From assembly GCA_963753685.1 (NCBI GenBank), contig CAVWDE010000005.1, positions 248,001 to 312,000 of the forward strand: a stretch of DNA of 64,000 nucleotides, given 5' to 3'. The translations under genes and the position numbers were made by a program. Position 1 is the first letter of the stretch, and each line of letters begins with the position of its first letter. The notes below the pieces were generated by a model. The model saw only the letters and a list, made by a program, of their open reading frames with translations, had not been told where the DNA came from and did no database searches. This document shows, in pieces, positions 9,678 through 17,946 of the stretch. The DNA is from DATAOG01 sp963753685. GTDB taxonomy: Bacteria; Pseudomonadota; Alphaproteobacteria; Geminicoccales; Geminicoccaceae.

Positions 9678-10706
9678 TCAGCCGCGCAGCGCCCGGGCGA
9701 CCTCGAGCGCGGCATAGGTGAGAATGCCATCGCAACCGGCCCGCTTGAAGGCGAGCAGCGCCTCGAGCATGGTCCGCTCGCCGTCCAGCCAGCCGCGCAA
9801 GGCGGCCGCCTGGATCATCGCATACTCGCCCGAGACCTGATAGGCGAAGGTCGGCACCGCGAACGCGTCCTTGACCCGCCGCACCACGTCCAGATAGGGC
9901 AGGCCCGGCTTGACCATGACCATGTCGGCGCCCTCCGCGAGGTCGAGCGCCACTTCGCGCAAGGCCTCGTCGGAATTGGCCGGGTCCATCTGGTAGCTAT
10001 GCTTGCCGCCCTTGCCGAGCGCGCTCGAGGAGCCGACCGCGTCGCGGAACGGTCCATAGAAGCCGGATGCGTATTTGGCGGCGTAGGACAGGATTCGGGT
10101 GTGGCTGTGGCCTTCCTCGTCGAGCGCGCGGCGGATCGCGCCGATCCGGCCGTCCATCATGTCCGAGGGCGCGATCACGTCGCAGCCGGCCGCGGCCTGG
10201 ACCAGCGCCTGGCGGACCAGCACGGCGAGGGTCGCGTCGTTGGCAACCTCGCCATCGTCGTCGAGCAGGCCGTCGTGGCCGTGGCTGGTGTAGGGATCGA
10301 GCGCCACGTCGCAGATCACGCCGAGGTCCGGCAGCGCCGCCTTGACCGCGCGTACCGCCCGGCAGATCAGGTTGTCCGGGTTGGTTGCCTCGCCGCCGTC
10401 GGCGCTCTTGATCGCCTCGGGCGTGACCGGGAACAGCGCGATCGCCGGGATGCCGAGCCCGGCCGCCTCGCTCAGCGCCGGCAGCAGCCGGTCGATCGTG
10501 AGCCGCTCGACCCCGGGCATCGAGGCGACCGGCTCGCGCCGGTCCTCGCCATCGAGCACGAACACCGGCCAGATCAGGTCGGCCGTGTCCAGCCGGTGCT
10601 CGGCGACCAGGCGCCGCGACCACGGGTCGCGCCGGTTGCGGCGCAGCCGCGTGGTCGGGAACGGCGCTGCGATCGGGGCGTAGTGGGGACGTGACATCGA
10701 AGGCAT
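9678..10706 (-). CDS. hemB: Delta-aminolevulinic acid dehydratase (porphobilinogen synthase)
   Basis: 342 aa. Condenses two 5-aminolevulinate molecules to porphobilinogen in haem and cobalamin synthesis, in the cytoplasm. Both active-site lysines are seen: SYAAKYASGFYGPFR and MVMVKPGLPYLD. The region after ICDVALDPYTSHGHDG lacks the cysteine triad of zinc enzymes and has aspartates instead, typical of magnesium-dependent HemB of Pseudomonas and alphaproteobacteria. The N-terminal TTRLRRNRRDPWSRRLVAE is also typical. It is divergent from the valine-degradation operon, with about 170 bp between the starts. A tetrapyrrole link reappears with cobS/cobT at the far end of the window, too distant to be an operon. 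Confidence 0.96.
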   Translation of the reverse strand: MPSMSRPHYAPIAAPFPTTRLRRNRRDPWSRRLVAEHRLDTADLIWPVFVLDGEDRREPVASMPGVERLTIDRLLPALSEAAGLGIPAIALFPVTPEAIKSADGGEATNPDNLICRAVRAVKAALPDLGVICDVALDPYTSHGHDGLLDDDGEVANDATLAVLVRQALVQAAAGCDVIAPSDMMDGRIGAIRRALDEEGHSHTRILSYAAKYASGFYGPFRDAVGSSSALGKGGKHSYQMDPANSDEALREVALDLAEGADMVMVKPGLPYLDVVRRVKDAFAVPTFAYQVSGEYAMIQAAALRGWLDGERTMLEALLAFKRAGCDGILTYAALEVARALRG

Positions 10707-10757
10707 CTCGCTGGGATGGCTATGTCGCTGGCGGTCGCCATCTCGTTAGGGCAGCAC

Positions 10758-10785
10758 TTGCCGAAGCCGATGCGGCGCTTATAGC
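10758..10785 (+). promoter_or_regulatory. Possible housekeeping promoter of the valine operon
   Basis: TTGCCG (10758-10763), a 16-bp spacer and TATAGC (10780-10785) lie about 93 bp before the acyl-CoA dehydrogenase start, in the hemB/valine intergenic region. The match to the sigma-70 consensus is moderate and no mapping data exist. Confidence 0.35.
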
Positions 10786-10878
10786 CTGGATGAGGGCGGC
10801 GACCTAGTATTCCGGACCAGGGTGCGATCCTCCGACGCGGATCGGCGGACCCTGGACTGCAGTGGGGTGGCGGCGGTC

Positions 10879-12018
10879 ATGGACTTCGAGCTGAGCGAGG
10901 AGCAGCGCGCCTTTCAGGACATGGCGCGAAGTTTTGCCGAGCAGGAGCTGGCGCCGCACGCGAGCGAGTGGGACGAGGATTGCACCTTTCCCGTGGCGAC
11001 GCTGCGCGCGGCTGCCAGGCTCGGCTTCGCCGGCATCTATGTCGGCGAGGAGCACGGTGGCGCCGGGCTCACGCGCCTGGATGCGGCGCTGATCTTCGAG
11101 GAGCTGGCGACCGGCTGCACCTCGACCGCGGCCTACCTCTCGATCCACAACATGGTCGCCTGGATGATCGACGCCTTCGGCACCGAGGCGCAGCGCGCGC
11201 GCTTCCTGCCCGACCTGATGACCATGGAGCGCCTGGCCAGCTACTGCCTGACCGAGCCTGGCGCCGGCTCCGATGCCGCGAGCCTCGCAACCCGCGCCGA
11301 GCTGCGGGCCGGCGACTACGTCGTCAGCGGCAGCAAGGCCTTCATCTCGGGCGCTGGTGCGAGCGACCTCTACGCCTGCATGGTGCGCACCGGCGGCCCT
11401 GGCCCGGGCGGCATCAGCTGCCTCCTGATCGAGTGCGACACGCCCGGCCTGAGCGTCGGCAAACTGGAAAAAAAGCTCGGCTGGCATTCGCAGCCGACGG
11501 CGACGGTGATCCTCGAGGATTGCCGCGTCCCCGCGGACCAGCGGATCGGCGCCGAGGGCGAGGGCTTCAAGATCGCCATGCAGGGTCTGGATGGCGGCCG
11601 GGTCAACATCGCCGCCTGCGCGCTCGGGGCCGCCCGCGCCTGTTACGAACGGGCGCGCGCCCATCTGCTCGAGCGCCACCAGTTCGGCCGGCCGCTTGCC
11701 GAGTTCCAGGCCCTGCAGTTCAAGCTCGCCGACATGGCCACCGAGCTCGCCGCCGCCCGGCTGATGGTCTGGCGCGCGGCGGCCGCGCTCGATCGCAGTG
11801 CCGCGGATGCGACGCTCGCCTGCGCGATGGCCAAGCGGTTCGCCACGGATGTCGCGTTCGAGGTCTGCAATGACGCCTTGCAGTTGCATGGCGGTTATGG
11901 CTACATCAAGGAATACGAAATTGAGCGCTACCTCCGCGATGTCCGGGTGCACCAGATCCTGGAAGGCACGAACGAGATCATGCGTGTGATCATCGCCCGC
12001 CGCCTGCTCGCGAACTGA
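10879..12018 (+). CDS. Acyl-CoA dehydrogenase, probably isobutyryl-CoA dehydrogenase
   Basis: 379 aa from the ATG at 10879 (MDFELSEEQRAFQDMARSFA). Standard acyl-CoA dehydrogenase: substrate and FAD loop CLTEPGAGSDAASL, KAFISGAG, the C-terminal FAD motif LQLHGGYGYIKEYEIERYLRD, and the catalytic glutamate in VHQILEGTNEIMR. Isobutyryl-CoA specificity is inferred because 3-hydroxyisobutyryl-CoA hydrolase and 3-hydroxyisobutyrate dehydrogenase follow immediately (gap 4 bp to the first). It would oxidise isobutyryl-CoA to methacrylyl-CoA in valine breakdown. No enoyl-CoA hydratase or methylmalonate-semialdehyde dehydrogenase is present in the window. Confidence 0.9.
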   Translation: MDFELSEEQRAFQDMARSFAEQELAPHASEWDEDCTFPVATLRAAARLGFAGIYVGEEHGGAGLTRLDAALIFEELATGCTSTAAYLSIHNMVAWMIDAFGTEAQRARFLPDLMTMERLASYCLTEPGAGSDAASLATRAELRAGDYVVSGSKAFISGAGASDLYACMVRTGGPGPGGISCLLIECDTPGLSVGKLEKKLGWHSQPTATVILEDCRVPADQRIGAEGEGFKIAMQGLDGGRVNIAACALGAARACYERARAHLLERHQFGRPLAEFQALQFKLADMATELAAARLMVWRAAAALDRSAADATLACAMAKRFATDVAFEVCNDALQLHGGYGYIKEYEIERYLRDVRVHQILEGTNEIMRVIIARRLLAN

Positions 12019-12022
12019 CGCC

Positions 12023-13096
12023 ATGAGCAGCGAGCCCGAGATCCGGTTCGAGCACCGGGGCGGCTTGGTCGTGGTCACCCTGAACCGGCCCCGCGCCCTG
12101 AACGCGCTGTCGCTGCCGATGTGCCAGGCGCTCGACGCCGGCCTTACTGACTGGCGTGCCGACCCGGACGTGCAGGCCGTGCTGATCAAAGGGGCGGGCG
12201 AGCGCGCGTTCTGCGCCGGCGGCGACATCCGCTGGCTGCATGGCGTCCTGACCACCGAGGGGGTCGGGGCGGCGGCGCGCTTCTACGCCCTCGAGTATCC
12301 GATGAACGCGCGCCTGCACCATTTTCCGAAGCCCTACATCGCGCTGCTCGACGGCATCACCATGGGCGGCGGCGCCGGTGTGTCGATGCACGGCTCGCAC
12401 CGGGTCGTGACCGAGCGCACGGTCTTCGCCATGCCCGAGACGACGATCGGTTTCTTCCCGGACGTCGGTGCCACCTACGTCCTGCCTCGCCTGCCGGGCC
12501 GGATCGGCCTGCATCTCGGGCTGACCGGCGCCCGCCTCGGCGCCGCCGACTGCCTGTACGCGGGGATCGCCACCCACTTCGTCGCGGCGGATCGGCTCGA
12601 GGCGCTCGAGCAGTCGCTGGCGGATGCCGATCTGGCGGGCGACGCCTTCGCGGCGGTCGACCGGGTGCTGGCGCGTTTTCGAGCGGATCCGGATCCGGGC
12701 AATTTGCTTAAATTGCGCGCGCTGATCGATAGGTGCTATGGTCAGCCGCGCCTGGAGGGTGTGGTCGAAGCGCTCGCCGCGGAGCCTTCGGGTTGGGGCG
12801 CGGCGCAGCTCGAGCAGATCCGGGCCAAGTCGCCGACCAGCCTGGCGGTCACCTTCCGGCAGTTGGGCAGCGGCGCCACGCTCGACATGGATTCGGCGAT
12901 GCGCCTGGAATACCGGCTGGTCCATCGCTTTTTGGCGGGGCATGATTTTCGGGAAGGCGTACGCGCGCTGATCATCGACAAGGACAACCAACCCCGCTGG
13001 CAGCCCGCGCGGCTGGCCGACGTGACCCGGGCCGAGGTTGATGCCTACTTCGCCCCACTGCCGGCAGGCGACCTGGTCCTTGGCGAGTTGACCTGA
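12023..13096 (+). CDS. 3-hydroxyisobutyryl-CoA hydrolase (HIBCH type)
   Basis: 357 aa, crotonase fold. AFCAGGDIRWLHG and MGGGAGVSMHGSHRVVTE form the oxyanion hole. The stretch MPETTIGFFPDVGATYVLPR separates hydrolases of this type from ordinary enoyl-CoA hydratases, as does the C-terminal FREGVRALIIDKDNQPRW. It releases free 3-hydroxyisobutyrate from the CoA ester, which prevents build-up of toxic methacrylyl-CoA. It begins 4 bp after the dehydrogenase stop and is followed 21 bp later by mmsB, so the three genes are surely co-transcribed. Confidence 0.92.
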   Translation: MSSEPEIRFEHRGGLVVVTLNRPRALNALSLPMCQALDAGLTDWRADPDVQAVLIKGAGERAFCAGGDIRWLHGVLTTEGVGAAARFYALEYPMNARLHHFPKPYIALLDGITMGGGAGVSMHGSHRVVTERTVFAMPETTIGFFPDVGATYVLPRLPGRIGLHLGLTGARLGAADCLYAGIATHFVAADRLEALEQSLADADLAGDAFAAVDRVLARFRADPDPGNLLKLRALIDRCYGQPRLEGVVEALAAEPSGWGAAQLEQIRAKSPTSLAVTFRQLGSGATLDMDSAMRLEYRLVHRFLAGHDFREGVRALIIDKDNQPRWQPARLADVTRAEVDAYFAPLPAGDLVLGELT

Positions 13097-13117
13097 GGGG
13101 GCGAAGAGGGCTGGAGC

Positions 13118-14008
13118 ATGGCAGTCGTCGGCTTCATCGGGCTTGGCAACATGGGGCTGCCGATGGCGCAGAACCTGATGCGTGCCGGGCACCGGCTGCG
13201 CGCGTTCGATGTCGTGCCGGCCTGCCTCGAGGCGGGGGTCGGGGCCGGCGCGCAGCGGGTGGGGTCGGCCGCCGAGGCCGCGAGCGGGGCGGAGCTGGTG
13301 ATCACCATGCTGCCCGAGGGTCGGCACGTGCGCGAAGTCTATCTCGGCGCCGAGGGCGTGATCGCCCATAGCGATCCGGCGGCGCTGCTGATCGACTGCT
13401 CGACGATCGACGTCCTGAGCGCGCGCGCCGTCAATCAGGCAGCCTCGGAGGTCGGGCTCGAGATTCTGGACGCGCCGGTGTCGGGCGGCGTCGCGGGTGC
13501 CGAGAACGCGACCCTGACCTTCATGGTCGGCGGCAGCGAGGCGGGTTTTGCGCGCGCGCAGCCGATCCTGCAACAGATGGGCAAGGCGGTGATCCATACC
13601 GGACCCTCGGGCAATGGCCAGGCGGCCAAGATCTGCAACAACATGCTGCTCGGCATCTCGATGATCGGCGTCGCCGAGGCGTTCGTGCTTGCCGACCGGC
13701 TCGGGCTCAGCGCCGCCAAGCTGTTCGAGGTGAGCCGCCAGTCGTCCGGCCAGTGCTGGTCGCTCACCAACTACTGCCCGGTGCCGGGGCTCGTGCCCAG
13801 CTCCCCGGCGAACCGGGCCTACCGGGCCGGCTTCACCGCGGCGATGATGGCCAAGGACCTGCGTCTGGCGCAGGATGCGGCCTTGAGCGTCGACGCGCCG
13901 ACCCCGCTCGGGGCCCAGGCGCGGCAGCTTTACGCCCTGTTCACCACCGGCGGGCGGGGTGGACTGGACTTCTCTGCGATCATCAAGATGCTGGCCGGCG
14001 AGTTGTAA
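13118..14008 (+). CDS. mmsB: 3-hydroxyisobutyrate dehydrogenase
   Basis: 296 aa. The N-terminal Rossmann motif GFIGLGNMGLPMAQNLMRAG binds NAD. DAPVSGGVAGAENATLTFMV is the beta-hydroxyacid dehydrogenase substrate signature, and the catalytic lysine lies in GQAAKICNNMLLG. NYCPVPGLVPSSPANRAY and MAKDLRLAQDAA agree with MmsB rather than tartronate-semialdehyde reductase. It oxidises 3-hydroxyisobutyrate to methylmalonate semialdehyde, the step after the upstream hydrolase. It is the last gene of the valine-degradation set; ldtR begins 77 bp downstream. Confidence 0.93.
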   Translation: MAVVGFIGLGNMGLPMAQNLMRAGHRLRAFDVVPACLEAGVGAGAQRVGSAAEAASGAELVITMLPEGRHVREVYLGAEGVIAHSDPAALLIDCSTIDVLSARAVNQAASEVGLEILDAPVSGGVAGAENATLTFMVGGSEAGFARAQPILQQMGKAVIHTGPSGNGQAAKICNNMLLGISMIGVAEAFVLADRLGLSAAKLFEVSRQSSGQCWSLTNYCPVPGLVPSSPANRAYRAGFTAAMMAKDLRLAQDAALSVDAPTPLGAQARQLYALFTTGGRGGLDFSAIIKMLAGEL

Positions 14009-14037
14009 ACAAAGGTTGCAAATCGGTCGCCGCCATG

Positions 14038-14065
14038 CTCGTTATTCGCTAGCTGGGTGAACGAG
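14038..14065. promoter_or_regulatory. Inverted repeat upstream of ldtR, possible operator
   Basis: CTCGTT (14038-14043) and AACGAG (14060-14065) are perfect arms separated by 16 bp, ending 20 bp before the GTG start of the MarR-family gene. MarR proteins commonly repress their own promoters through such palindromes. The role here is inferred from position. Confidence 0.35.
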
Positions 14066-14085
14066 AACAAAAATTCGAGGCCACC

Positions 14086-14538
14086 GTGAAGCAGAGCTAC
14101 CTGGAGACCATTCGGTTGATCGAGCGTCTCCACCGACGCTTCCTCGATGTCATCAAGACGGAGCTCGACCGGCTCGGCATCGAGGACATCAACAACGTGC
14201 AGAGCCTGATCCTGTCCAACATCAGCAACGAGCAGCTGACGGTCGGCGAGCTGACCGCGCGCGGCTACTATCTCGGCTCGAACGTCTCCTACAACGTCAA
14301 GAAGCTGGTCGAGAACGGCTATCTCAACCAGGAGCGCTCGCCCCACGACCGCCGCATGACCCGGGTGCGGGTGTCGGAGAAGGGCCTGGATCTGTGCGGG
14401 CGGATCGACGAGCTGTACGAGAAGAACGCGGTCCAGCTCGAGCGCGAGGTCATCTCCCGCGAGCAGCTGACCTCGATGAACCAGGTGCTGAGCGCGCTCG
14501 AGCGCTATTGGAGCAACTACATCACCTACTCCCGCTGA
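14086..14538 (+). CDS. ldtR: MarR-family regulator, LdtR-like
   Basis: 150 aa from a GTG start with GAGG 6 nt upstream. The opening KQSYLETIRLIERLHRRFLD and the motif GYYLGSNVSYNVKKLVENGY (recognition helix of the winged helix) closely match, from memory, LdtR of Liberibacter and Sinorhizobium. There LdtR controls an L,D-transpeptidase gene and osmotic tolerance. The wing RSPHDRRMTRVRVS is typical MarR. No L,D-transpeptidase gene is in the window, so the target may be elsewhere. A CTCGTT/AACGAG palindrome upstream may be its own operator. The gene follows the valine operon, but a functional link is not evident. Confidence 0.85.
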   Translation: MKQSYLETIRLIERLHRRFLDVIKTELDRLGIEDINNVQSLILSNISNEQLTVGELTARGYYLGSNVSYNVKKLVENGYLNQERSPHDRRMTRVRVSEKGLDLCGRIDELYEKNAVQLEREVISREQLTSMNQVLSALERYWSNYITYSR

Positions 14539-14574
14539 GGCGGCGCGCCGGCGGCGCATGGGGGCGCAGGCAGG

Positions 14575-15162
14575 ATGAGCGATCCGCCTTGCACCAGGTT
14601 CGACGTCCCGGCCCTGGACGCCCTGCCCGGCGACCTCCGGGACCGGATCGAGGCGGTGCGCGCCAAGACCGGCTTCATCCCCAACGTGTTCCTGGTGATG
14701 GCGCGGCGCCCCGACGAGTTCCGAGCATTCTTCGCCTACTACGATGCCCTGATGCTGCGTGAGGGCGGTCTCACCAAGGCCGACAAGGAGATGATCGTGG
14801 TCGCGACCAGCGCGGCCAACCAGTGCCCCTATTGCGTGGTCGCGCACGGGGCGCTGCTGCGCCTGTTCGCCAGGAACCCCAGGCTCGGCGACCAGGTTGC
14901 GGTCAACTACCGGAGCGCCGAGATCGGCCCCCGCCAGCGGATCATGCTGGCGGCGGCGCTCAAGCTTGCGCAGGCGCCGGAGACTTTCGGCGAGGCCGAC
15001 CTCCAGGCACTGCTGGCCGCGGGCTTTGCGCGCGAGGACATATGGGACATCGGGGCGATCACGGCGCTGTTCGCGCTCTCCAACCGGCTCGCGCATCTCG
15101 CCGACATGCGGCCAAACCATGAATTCTACAACCTCGGGCGCGAGGACCGGGCGCCGTCCTGA
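14575..15162 (+). CDS. Peroxidase-related AhpD/carboxymuconolactone decarboxylase family protein
   Basis: 195 aa, all-helical AhpD-like fold. FIPNVFLVMARRPDEFRAFF and KADKEMIVVATSAANQCPYC precede VVAHGALLR; the CPYC pair with the following histidine is the redox centre of the alkylhydroperoxidase family. The C-terminal ADMRPNHEFYNLGRE agrees with the uncharacterised peroxidase-related subfamily. It probably removes peroxides or acts as a thiol oxidoreductase in the cytoplasm. It is 36 bp downstream of ldtR on the same strand and could be co-transcribed. Confidence 0.85.
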   Translation: MSDPPCTRFDVPALDALPGDLRDRIEAVRAKTGFIPNVFLVMARRPDEFRAFFAYYDALMLREGGLTKADKEMIVVATSAANQCPYCVVAHGALLRLFARNPRLGDQVAVNYRSAEIGPRQRIMLAAALKLAQAPETFGEADLQALLAAGFAREDIWDIGAITALFALSNRLAHLADMRPNHEFYNLGREDRAPS

Positions 15163-15209
15163 CCGCAGGCGGCGACCGATTGCCGCGGCCAGACGTTGCC
15201 TGGACCGGT

Positions 15210-15785
15210 TCAGAGCGGTTCATTCGTCTCCGCCTCCACCTGACCGAAGTGCTCCTCGATCTCGCTCAGATACTGGAGTTCGTCCTCGGTGCTGGGCCGG
15301 CCGAAGATCGCGTTGCGGTGGGGGAAGCGGCCGAACCGGCGGATGATCGCCACGTGCTGCTCGGCGAACCGGCGGTTCTCGGTCATGCCCTCGCTCTCGA
15401 ACAGCGCCAGCGCCCGCAGCTGATTGCCGAGGCGCTCGCTATGCATGAACGGCAGGTAGAGGAACTGCTTCTGCTCGCTCGTGAGCGCGCGATCGTAGCC
15501 CTGGGCGAGCGCGTGCTCGGCGACCGCCACGGCCTTGTCGTCGGTCGCGAAGGCGCGCGACCCGCCCCGGAACATGTTGCGCGGCATCTGGTCGAGCAGG
15601 ATGCAGAGCGCCAGGCAGCCCTCCGCGCTCGCCTCCCAGGCCCTGAGCTCGGAGGTCGCCGCGCGCGCGTACAGCTCGGCGAAACGCTTGCGAACGGTCC
15701 GATCGACCGCCGGGCTGGCTTGGAACCAGGACGCCTTGACGTCGTCGTCGAACCAGTACTCGAGAACCTCCTGAATGCCATCCAT
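15210..15785 (-). CDS. DUF924 family protein
   Basis: 191 aa from the ATG at 15785 (MDGIQEVLEYWFDDDVKASW); codons upstream in frame are arginine-rich and unlike the family. Family marks are EYWF...WF near the N-terminus, CLALCILLDQMPRNMFRG, AFATDDKAVAVAEHAL, and the C-terminal FGRFPHRNAIFGRPSTEDEL. The fold is a TPR-like helical bundle of unknown function, found widely in proteobacteria. Nothing in the neighbourhood suggests a role. Confidence 0.9.
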   Translation of the reverse strand: MDGIQEVLEYWFDDDVKASWFQASPAVDRTVRKRFAELYARAATSELRAWEASAEGCLALCILLDQMPRNMFRGGSRAFATDDKAVAVAEHALAQGYDRALTSEQKQFLYLPFMHSERLGNQLRALALFESEGMTENRRFAEQHVAIIRRFGRFPHRNAIFGRPSTEDELQYLSEIEEHFGQVEAETNEPL

Positions 15786-15977
15786 GGGCAGGTTCAGCCT
15801 CCGCTCCCACCTCCGCAGGCAGATGGTCCGCCGCCCGGGCAGTGCTCGCTCGGCCGCCATCGACGAAAAAGAAAGGTTGCTGGTCGTCGCTCAGGTGTAG
15901 GCCGACAGAGGCGCTCCGGCAACCGACACGAACACCTGAAAGGCCCGCGGGTGACGGGCGCAGGCCACCCCATCGGC

Positions 15978-17783
15978 TCAGACCTGGAGCTCGAAGATCT
16001 CGGTCGGCGCGTCACGGCCGCGCAAGCGGTGCCAGCCGAGCGAGGTCAGGCGCGGGTCGGCGGGCAGGGCCCGCGCCGTCGTGGCGCCCAGGAGGATCGC
16101 GACCTCGGCCTCGGGCCGCAGCTCCTTGGCCATGGCCTCGAGGCGCTGCGCGACGTTCACCGTGTCGCCGACGACCGTGTAGTTCATGCGCGCCGCGGTG
16201 CCGATGTTGCCGACCACGACCGGGCCGCTGTGCAGGCCGATGCGGATCCGGACCGGCAGCTCGCGCGCGCGGTTGTCGCGCTGGATGGCGGCCGCGATCG
16301 CGTGCGCCGCGCGCGCCGCCCGGGCGGCATGATCGGCCTGCGCGTCGATCGCGTTCCAGAGCGCCATGACGCCATCGCCGATGAACTTGTCGACCATGCC
16401 CGCCTCGGCCTCGATGCCGGCGGTCACCAGGCGCAGGTGATGATTGAGGAACTCGGCGGTCTGCTCGGCGCTCAGATTGGCCGTGCGCCCGGTGAAGTCG
16501 ACGATGTCGGTGAACAGCACGGTCACCTCGCGGTGCTGGGACGCGAGCGAGACCGCGATCCCGCGGCTGATCAGGCTCTGCACGATCGGCTTGGGCACGT
16601 AGGTGGCGAACACCCGCAGCGCGCGCAGCATGGCGTTGAACGCGATCGCGGCCTGGTCGATCTCCCGCAGCCGCGAGCGCCGCAGCGGTGCCAGATCGTC
16701 GAGGTCAAGGGTGCGGATCGCGGTCGCCGCCGCCGCCAGCTGCGTCACCGGAAGGCTCACCCGCCGACCGAGCCAGAGCGCCGCGAACCCGGCCGCGACC
16801 AGGCCCAGCAGGCCGAGACCCAGCGCCAGGAGCAGACGCTCGAGCTGGAGATCGACCGCCGCGACCGAGAAGTAGCTGCCGACCAGCCAGCGCGGGTCCA
16901 AAGGCGGCGCGAGGCTCTGGTAGAGGAACAGGTAGCGGGTGTCGCCGACCCGGTTCCAGTGGCCCGACACCTCGCCCTGCAACCGGCGGTCCTGCCAGCC
17001 CTGGCTCCAGATCCCGAACAGGACCGGATCGCCGATCTCGGTGACCCGCGGCAGGGGTCGTTTCGGCCCGAGCCCCGGGAAGCCGAGCGCGAGCGTGCTG
17101 TGCGCCAGGACGAAGTCGCGATCGTACAGGATGAAGGCGTTCTGCCCGAGCTCGGTCTCGATGCTGGTCATGAACGCGGACAGCGCCGGCATGGTGATGG
17201 TCGAGACCAGCACGCCCCTGGCCTTGCCGTCGACCAGCAGGGTCCGCTGCAGGTTGACCAGGGTGATGCGCTGATTCTTGACGTAGACCGGTGCGCCCCA
17301 GTAGGCCGTGCGCTGGCGTCGCGCCAGCGCCTGCTCGATGGTCCGGCGCCCCGCGGGCTCCCGGTGCCAGTCGGCGATATCCGGGGTCGGCACCTGGCCC
17401 CCCTGGCGGGCGGCCATGAGCCATCCGGACGGATCGAAGTACACCATGGCGCTGACCTGCGGGCTGGCGGCGAGCCCGGCCTCGAGCGCCCGGAACAGCT
17501 GTTCCGGATCCGCGGGATCGAGCCGCCCCGATTCGATCAGGCGCGCGACCGCCTCGACCTCGGCCGCAGCCGGCTCGAGGAACAGCTGGAGCTCCCGGGC
17601 GATGCCGGTGATCAGCAGCCGGCCCTTGTCCTCGAGCAGCTCGAAGGTGTTGCGGGTGGCGATCGACAGGGTCACCAGCAAGACCCCGCCGACCGCGAGG
17701 ATGACCAGCGCGCTCACCCCGAACACGAGATAGGTGACGATCGGCAGGCCCTTGCGGACCTCGGCGGCGGCGACGGTGGCCAT
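15978..17783 (-). CDS. Membrane adenylate cyclase with Cache-type sensor and HAMP
   Basis: 601 aa. TM1 at about 15-40, an extracytoplasmic region to about 330 containing a Cache-like domain (PQVSAMVYFDPSGWLMAARQ, then YWGAPVYVKNQRITLVNLQR), TM2 at about 333-353, HAMP, and a C-terminal class III cyclase. The cyclase has VLFTDIVDFTGRT and KFIGDGVMALW for metals, and YTVVGDTVNVAQR with threonine at the base-selecting position, as in class IIIb adenylate cyclases. It probably makes cAMP in response to a periplasmic small molecule. It is monocistronic, divergent from purB, and is the second cyclase in this window. Confidence 0.9.
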   Translation of the reverse strand: MATVAAAEVRKGLPIVTYLVFGVSALVILAVGGVLLVTLSIATRNTFELLEDKGRLLITGIARELQLFLEPAAAEVEAVARLIESGRLDPADPEQLFRALEAGLAASPQVSAMVYFDPSGWLMAARQGGQVPTPDIADWHREPAGRRTIEQALARRQRTAYWGAPVYVKNQRITLVNLQRTLLVDGKARGVLVSTITMPALSAFMTSIETELGQNAFILYDRDFVLAHSTLALGFPGLGPKRPLPRVTEIGDPVLFGIWSQGWQDRRLQGEVSGHWNRVGDTRYLFLYQSLAPPLDPRWLVGSYFSVAAVDLQLERLLLALGLGLLGLVAAGFAALWLGRRVSLPVTQLAAAATAIRTLDLDDLAPLRRSRLREIDQAAIAFNAMLRALRVFATYVPKPIVQSLISRGIAVSLASQHREVTVLFTDIVDFTGRTANLSAEQTAEFLNHHLRLVTAGIEAEAGMVDKFIGDGVMALWNAIDAQADHAARAARAAHAIAAAIQRDNRARELPVRIRIGLHSGPVVVGNIGTAARMNYTVVGDTVNVAQRLEAMAKELRPEAEVAILLGATTARALPADPRLTSLGWHRLRGRDAPTEIFELQV

Positions 17784-17946
17784 GCGGCCAACTTAGGGGG
17801 CGCCCGACCTTTGGCAATGCGACCGGGTTCGCCGAGGCGGGGGCCCGAAGAACGCGCGCGCGTGCCCCTTGCGGCAACGTCACGCGCTCCCCTGATCCGC
17901 CCGAGCCTGCTAGAAGGGGCGATCGCGTGGTGACGAGGTCAGCTCC

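Noticed and set aside
15180..17933. Plus-strand frame of over 900 codons opposite DUF924 and the cyclase
   Set aside because: Spans two well supported genes on the other strand and contains only arginine/glutamate-rich sequence typical of antisense frames.
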